In this document: piece by piece, positions 31,598 through 35,406 of the stretch
Position numbering within the stretch: position 1 is the stretch's first letter
How the letters are laid out: each line of letters opens with the position of its first letter
NCBI GenBank assembly: GCA_947623955.1
Contig: CANQIP010000015.1
Location: 1-35,406, forward strand
DNA: 35,406 nucleotides
Direction of reading: 5' to 3'
DNA from: an uncultured Clostridia bacterium
Lineage (GTDB): Bacteria > Bacillota > Clostridia > UBA1381
Translations under genes and position numbers: made by a program
Notes under the pieces: model-generated
Database searches by the model: none
Seen by the model: only the letters and a program-made list of their open reading frames with translations
Told to the model about the DNA's origin: nothing

Positions 31598-31986
31598 AAA
31601 CCCCTCCGACGCCTTCGGCGCCACCTCCCCTATTAGGAGAGGCTCACGATATGCGGCGCGTGCCGTATGGCTCCCCTACTAGGGGAGCTGTCACACGTAG
31701 TGTGACTGAGGGGTTTATGCGGGCGACCGCAAGGGTCGCCCCTACGTATGACCCCCCTCTATGAGGGGGTCTAAACTTGCTTGCAAGTTTAGGGGGTGTA
31801 TGTCTAATTCTCGATAACAACACCCCTCAAAAGCCGCTTGCGGCTTTTGACCCCCTCGGAGAGGGGGGTCTTTCGGGCGAACACGGTTCGCCCCTACGGA
31901 AACGGGCTGTCGAGGACGCCAGCCCCTACGGCGCACGATTTTTAAAATTACGGGTGTAGGGGACGGCGCCCTCGACGTCCCGCATT
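31598..31986. repeat. Intergenic mosaic of palindromic repeats, block D
   Basis: The 476-bp gap between the aminotransferase gene and glnS is non-coding. Units: AAACCCCTCCGACGCCTTCG with GCGCCACCTCCCCTATTAGG (31600-31640), GGCTCCCCTACTAGGGGAGC then GTCACACGTAGTGTGAC (31671-31707), GGCGACCGCAAGGGTCGCCC (31723-31742), GACCCCCCTCTATGAGGGGG (31749-31768) with AAACTTGCTTGCAAGTTT, AAAAGCCGCTTGCGGCTTTT (31829-31848), GACCCCCTCGGAGAGGGGGG, GGGCGAACACGGTTCGCCCC (31875-31894) and GTAGGGGACGGCGCCCTCGA (31954-31973). The order of the first units matches block B closely. Confidence 0.8.
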
Positions 31987-32011
31987 TCGCCCCTATATCA
32001 TATTTATAACA

Positions 32012-33679
32012 TCATTTATTTATCTTTTTCCAACTGTCCTTCAACGCGACGGTGCGGTTAAAGACGGGGGTATCGGCTGTGCTGTCGGGGTCTACGCAGA
32101 AGTAGCCGAGACGCAGGAACTGGAACGTGTCGCCCGTCTTTAAATCCGTGAGCGTGTCCTCGATCTTCGCGTCGTCTATGACAATCATGGACTCGCTGTT
32201 CAAATTCTCGGTAAAGTCCGTGACGCCGCTTTCGTCGGACGGGTTCTCGACGTTGAACAGTCTGTCGTAAAGCCTTACCTTGGCGTCACGCGCGTGGTCG
32301 GCGCTTACGAAATGAATCGTGCCCTTGACCTTGCGTCCGTCGGGCGAGTCGCCGCCGCGCGTTTCGGGGTCGTAGGTGCAGTGAACGGCGGTAACGTTGC
32401 CGTTTTCGTCCTTGTCGCAGCCGGTACATGTCACGTAGTACGCGCCTTTAAGGCGTACCTCCCTGCCGGGTGAAAGGCGGAAATACTTTTTCGGCGCGTC
32501 CTCCATGAAGTCGTCGGATTCGATGTAAAGCTCACGCGAGAACGATACGAGCCGTTTGCCGAGCTCGGGATTTTCGGGGTTTACCTCGACCTCTATCTGC
32601 TCCGTCTTGCCCTCGGGGTAGTTGTCTATTATCAGCTTTATCGGTCTTAACACCGCCATGGCGCGTGGTGCGCGCTTGTTTAAATCCTCTCTCACGCACG
32701 CCTCAAGCAGCGCGAAGTCTATCACGCTGTTCGCCTTCGCCACTCCTATACGCTCGCAGAAATCGCGTATCGCCTCGGGCGTGTAGCCGCGTCGGCGCAT
32801 ACCGCATAGTGTTGACATTCTCGGGTCGTCCCAGCCCGTGACGATTTTGTCGTTCACAAGCTTAAGGCAGCGGCGTTTGCTCGTCAGCGTGTAGTTCAAA
32901 TTCATACGCGCAAACTCTATCTGGCGCGACGGCGCTTTGTAGCCGACCTCGCGCAGAACCCAGTCGTAGAGCGGTCTGTGGTCCTCAAATTCGAGCGAGC
33001 ATAGCGAATGCGTCACGCCCTCGACCGTATCGGATATGGGGTGCGCGAAGTCGTACATCGGGTACACTATCCACTTGTCGCCCGTTCTGTGGTGGTGCGC
33101 TCTCAAAATTCTGTATATGATAGGGTCGCGCATGTTGAGGTTCGGCGACGCCATGTCGATTTTGGCGCGCAGCACCTTTGCGCCGTCCTCAAATTCACCC
33201 TTCGTCATGCGCTCGAACAGGTCGAGGTTTTCCTCGACGCTCCTGTCGCGGTATGGACTGTTTTTGCCCGGAGTCGTGAGAGTGCCGCGGTACTCGCGTA
33301 TCTCGTCGGGAGACAGGTCACACACGTACGCCTTGCCCTTTTTTATGAGGTCGATCGCGGCGGCGTAAATGTCGTCGAAGTAGTCGGACGCGTAAAGCAC
33401 CTTGTCCCATTTAAAGCCGAGCCACTTTATGTCCTCCATTATCGCGTCGACGTACTCGACATCCTCTTTTGTGGGGTTCGTATCGTCGAAACGCAGGTTG
33501 CACGTGCCGCCGTAGCGTTCAGCCATGCCGAAGTCGATGCTTATCGCTTTGGCGTGTCCGATGTGGAGATAGCCGTTCGGCTCGGGCGGAAAACGCGTCT
33601 GCACATGGTCGAAACGTCCTTCCCTGAGGTCGCTGTCTATCGCCTCGCGAATAAAATTTTTGCTGATTACTTCTTCCAA
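32012..33679 (-). CDS. glnS: Glutaminyl-tRNA synthetase
   Basis: 555 residues, typical bacterial GlnRS length. [20 protein letters not shown] carries the HIGH motif; [20 protein letters not shown] is characteristic of GlnRS; the KMSKS equivalent is [12 protein letters not shown], and [20 protein letters not shown] follows. The C-terminal anticodon-binding beta-barrels are present to the end ([17 protein letters not shown]). It charges tRNA-Gln directly. TTG start at 33679 with GGAG 9 bases upstream. It follows gltX by 23 bp, one operon. A direct GlnRS is not universal in Firmicutes, many of which use GluRS plus GatCAB. Confidence 0.95.
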   Translation of the reverse strand: MEEVISKNFIREAIDSDLREGRFDHVQTRFPPEPNGYLHIGHAKAISIDFGMAERYGGTCNLRFDDTNPTKEDVEYVDAIMEDIKWLGFKWDKVLYASDYFDDIYAAAIDLIKKGKAYVCDLSPDEIREYRGTLTTPGKNSPYRDRSVEENLDLFERMTKGEFEDGAKVLRAKIDMASPNLNMRDPIIYRILRAHHHRTGDKWIVYPMYDFAHPISDTVEGVTHSLCSLEFEDHRPLYDWVLREVGYKAPSRQIEFARMNLNYTLTSKRRCLKLVNDKIVTGWDDPRMSTLCGMRRRGYTPEAIRDFCERIGVAKANSVIDFALLEACVREDLNKRAPRAMAVLRPIKLIIDNYPEGKTEQIEVEVNPENPELGKRLVSFSRELYIESDDFMEDAPKKYFRLSPGREVRLKGAYYVTCTGCDKDENGNVTAVHCTYDPETRGGDSPDGRKVKGTIHFVSADHARDAKVRLYDRLFNVENPSDESGVTDFTENLNSESMIVIDDAKIEDTLTDLKTGDTFQFLRLGYFCVDPDSTADTPVFNRTVALKDSWKKINK

Positions 33680-33702
33680 AATTGTAAGCTCCTTTCCGAC
33701 GG

Positions 33703-35361
33703 CTATTGCCTTAATATGTCCGCCGCCTCGTCAAAGCGTTTGTTTACTTCCTCCGCGCCGAGCACCTGCATTATCTCGTACAGGTCGGGCGTGTTGCGTC
33801 TGCCCGTCACGGCGGCGCGTATTACGCCCGCGACGTCGCCGACATGTCCTTTGTACGCGTCGGGGTTTTTCTTGTACTCCTTCGGCGCTTTCGCGTAGCC
33901 TAAGTCTACCGCCATTTCGCGCAGTGCGGGGAACCATTCCTCCGCGGGCGCGTTTTCGTCATAAACGTCCTTGTACGTTTCGATTATCTCTATCATGTCC
34001 TCTTTTGAGAGGTTGTCGGCAAAGTCGCGCTCGCGTGTCCAAAGCTCGTCGTAGAAGTAGGAAATATAGTCCTCAACGTCCGACCACGCGCCTATGTCCT
34101 TACGTGGTTTCGCGTTGCCGCGCTCTATCGCGAAAATCGCTTTCGCGTACTCCTCGTCGTCCGAAAGCAGGTTATAGAGTTTTTCGTTGTTATCCTGCGC
34201 CCATTCGGTCACAAGCTCGTAGACCTCCTCGGCGTTTAAGGTGCTTATATAATTCTTGCTCACGTCGGTGAGCTTTACAAGGTCGAACAGCGCGCCCGCC
34301 TTGCTCATCTTCGACAGCGAGAATTTGAAGTCGTCTATATCCGCGTCCTTGTTCGCGAGCCGCCAGTCCTCGTAGGTGGAGTTCGCGAGCGTCATGAGGT
34401 ACTCCCATATCGCGCCCTTCGGGTAGCCCGCCTCGCTGTAATAGCTTACCGCAGCCTCGGGGTCTTTGCGCTTTGACAGCTTTCTCTTGCCGCCGTTTTC
34501 CTCCTTCATGATTGGGGAAATGTGCGCGTACTTCGGCGGTTTAAAGCCGAGCAGACGGAAAAGCTGCAGGTGTATCGGCACGGACGAGATCCATTCGTCG
34601 CCGCGTATCACGTGCGTTGTGCGCATAAGGTGGTCGTCTACGGCGTGCGCGAAGTGGTATGTAGGCGTTCCGTCCTTTTTGAGCAGTACCACGTCGAGAA
34701 TATTTTCGGGCATCTCTATTTCGCCTTTTATTACGTCCTTGAATTTTACGCGTCCGCCTTCCCTGCCGGGGGATTTGAGACGCACGACGTATTCCTCGCC
34801 CGCGTCTATACGCTTTTTCGCCTCTTCGACCGTTATGTCGCGGTACTTTGCGTATTCTCCGTAAACGCCGGGGAGAACCTTCTTGCTATCCTGCTCGGCG
34901 CGTATTTCATTAAGCTCGTCCTCGGACATAAAACACGGGTACGCGAGACCCTGTTCGACAAGCGATTTTACGTATGCCTGATATATCGGCGTGCGCCTCG
35001 ACTGCATGTACGGGCCGTACGCGCCCTTTTCCTCGGTCTCCGACATCATGCCCTCGTCTATCTCTATGCCGAAATCGTTAAGTCCTTTTACGATAAGGCT
35101 CACGCCGTTCTCGACCTCGCGCTTTTTGTCGGTGTCCTCGATGCGCAGGTAGAAAATGCCGTTTGTCGTTTTTGCGGCTGTCTTTTCCGTGAACGCCGCG
35201 AACAAGCCGCCGAAGTGCAGAAAGCCCGTGGGGCTCGGCGCGAAACGCGTCACGACCGCGCCTTCTTCAAGGTTGCGCGGCGGGTAGAGCGCCTCGTAGT
35301 CGTCCGGCGTTTTGTCGATGTGCGCGAAAAGCAGCTCCGCCATCTGTTTAAAACTGTCCAT
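33703..35361 (-). CDS. gltX: Glutamyl-tRNA synthetase
   Basis: 552 residues, longer than the common 470-490-residue bacterial Glu[22 protein letters not shown] is the HIGH region (HFGG instead of HIGG), [17 protein letters not shown] is the GluRS-type Asp-Thr-Asp motif, [20 protein letters not shown] follows, and [10 protein letters not shown] is the KMSKS loop. An N-terminal segment of about 37 residues ([20 protein letters not shown]) precedes the Rossmann fold, and about 220 C-terminal residues form the anticodon domain. It charges tRNA-Glu; with glnS beside it the cell can make Glu- and Gln-tRNA by separate enzymes. ATG 35361 has AAAGGA about 9 bases upstream; the -10 at 35401-35406 supports it as first gene. 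Confidence 0.94.
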   Translation of the reverse strand: MDSFKQMAELLFAHIDKTPDDYEALYPPRNLEEGAVVTRFAPSPTGFLHFGGLFAAFTEKTAAKTTNGIFYLRIEDTDKKREVENGVSLIVKGLNDFGIEIDEGMMSETEEKGAYGPYMQSRRTPIYQAYVKSLVEQGLAYPCFMSEDELNEIRAEQDSKKVLPGVYGEYAKYRDITVEEAKKRIDAGEEYVVRLKSPGREGGRVKFKDVIKGEIEMPENILDVVLLKKDGTPTYHFAHAVDDHLMRTTHVIRGDEWISSVPIHLQLFRLLGFKPPKYAHISPIMKEENGGKRKLSKRKDPEAAVSYYSEAGYPKGAIWEYLMTLANSTYEDWRLANKDADIDDFKFSLSKMSKAGALFDLVKLTDVSKNYISTLNAEEVYELVTEWAQDNNEKLYNLLSDDEEYAKAIFAIERGNAKPRKDIGAWSDVEDYISYFYDELWTRERDFADNLSKEDMIEIIETYKDVYDENAPAEEWFPALREMAVDLGYAKAPKEYKKNPDAYKGHVGDVAGVIRAAVTGRRNTPDLYEIMQVLGAEEVNKRFDEAADILRQ

Positions 35362-35400
35362 GTATCTTTTCCTTTCATTTTCGTAATCTATACATACTCC

Positions 35401-35406
35401 ATTATA
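35401..35406 (-). promoter_or_regulatory. -10 box of the gltX-glnS promoter at the window edge
   Basis: TATAAT on the minus strand occupies the last six bases. Transcription would begin near 35393, about 30 bases before the gltX ATG. The -35 lies outside the window, so this is partial. Confidence 0.55.

Noticed and set aside
24337-31986. CRISPR array in the repeat-rich gaps
   Set aside because: Units differ in length and orientation, have no regular spacers, and no cas genes are present.
33008-33898. 296-codon plus-strand frame across glnS and the end of gltX
   Set aside because: Shadow of two well-supported synthetase genes; composition typical of antisense translation.
28940-35406. tRNA or T-box RNA genes near the synthetase genes
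   Set aside because: Looked for T-box AGGGTGG and tRNA GGTTCRA arm patterns on both strands in the gaps; none found by eye.

Overview
The window looks like a chromosome segment of an anaerobic Clostridia-type Firmicute, probably from a gut or rumen. The grounds are strong AGGAGG-type ribosome sites, sigma-A promoters with textbook TTGACA-N17-TATAAT spacing, frequent TTG/GTG starts, a secreted PL11 rhamnogalacturonan lyase carrying a copper-amine-oxidase-N-like domain, a TagO-type wall glycosyltransferase, and dense palindromic intergenic repeats. No 16S or other marker gene is present, so the taxon is an inference. From about 9.0 kb onward the DNA is GC-rich; positions 1 to about 9000 are strikingly AT-rich and look acquired.

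Region 1 (1-9302) is a genomic island. The left edge is a scrapyard: a piece of a large serine recombinase (1-174) runs into the 3' end of an IS256-family transposase (191-460). The body is one tightly packed six-gene operon on the minus strand, read from 8050 down to 590, behind a single good promoter (8083-8111). Its order is NUDIX hydrolase, SIS-HAD fusion, PRTase-like protein, ORC/CDC6-like P-loop ATPase, an unrecognised protein with GFDPR and ISAMPR motifs, and a PfkB-type kinase with three CxxC pairs. I read it as a candidate conflict/defence or nucleoside-sugar chemistry system and the most interesting object in the window. Its right flank holds direct repeats, two strong hairpins, two doubtful small ORFs and a decayed 3' end of a zupT-like zinc transporter at the composition boundary.

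Region 2 (9336-20328) is accessory metabolism: a LysR regulator divergent from a DUF362/cyclophilin-like lipoprotein and a hexapeptide acetyltransferase; a large secreted rhamnogalacturonan lyase; a convergent pair (acyl-CoA synthetase-like ligase plus amidohydrolase) overlapping by one base; and a lone tyrosine recombinase.

Region 3 (20331-24335) is a zinc/cadmium efflux pair (a separate HMA metallochaperone and a P1B-type ATPase) behind a promoter with an ArsR-like operator, divergent from a response regulator carrying a degenerate GGDEF and an intact EAL domain.

Region 4 (24336-35406) is mostly core functions, all on the minus strand: gltX-glnS, a PLP aminotransferase, trpS-tagO, mnaA-mgtE. 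Four of the gaps here (24.3-24.8, 27.4-27.8, 29.95-30.24 and 31.55-32.0 kb) are filled with mosaics of the same palindromic repeat families.
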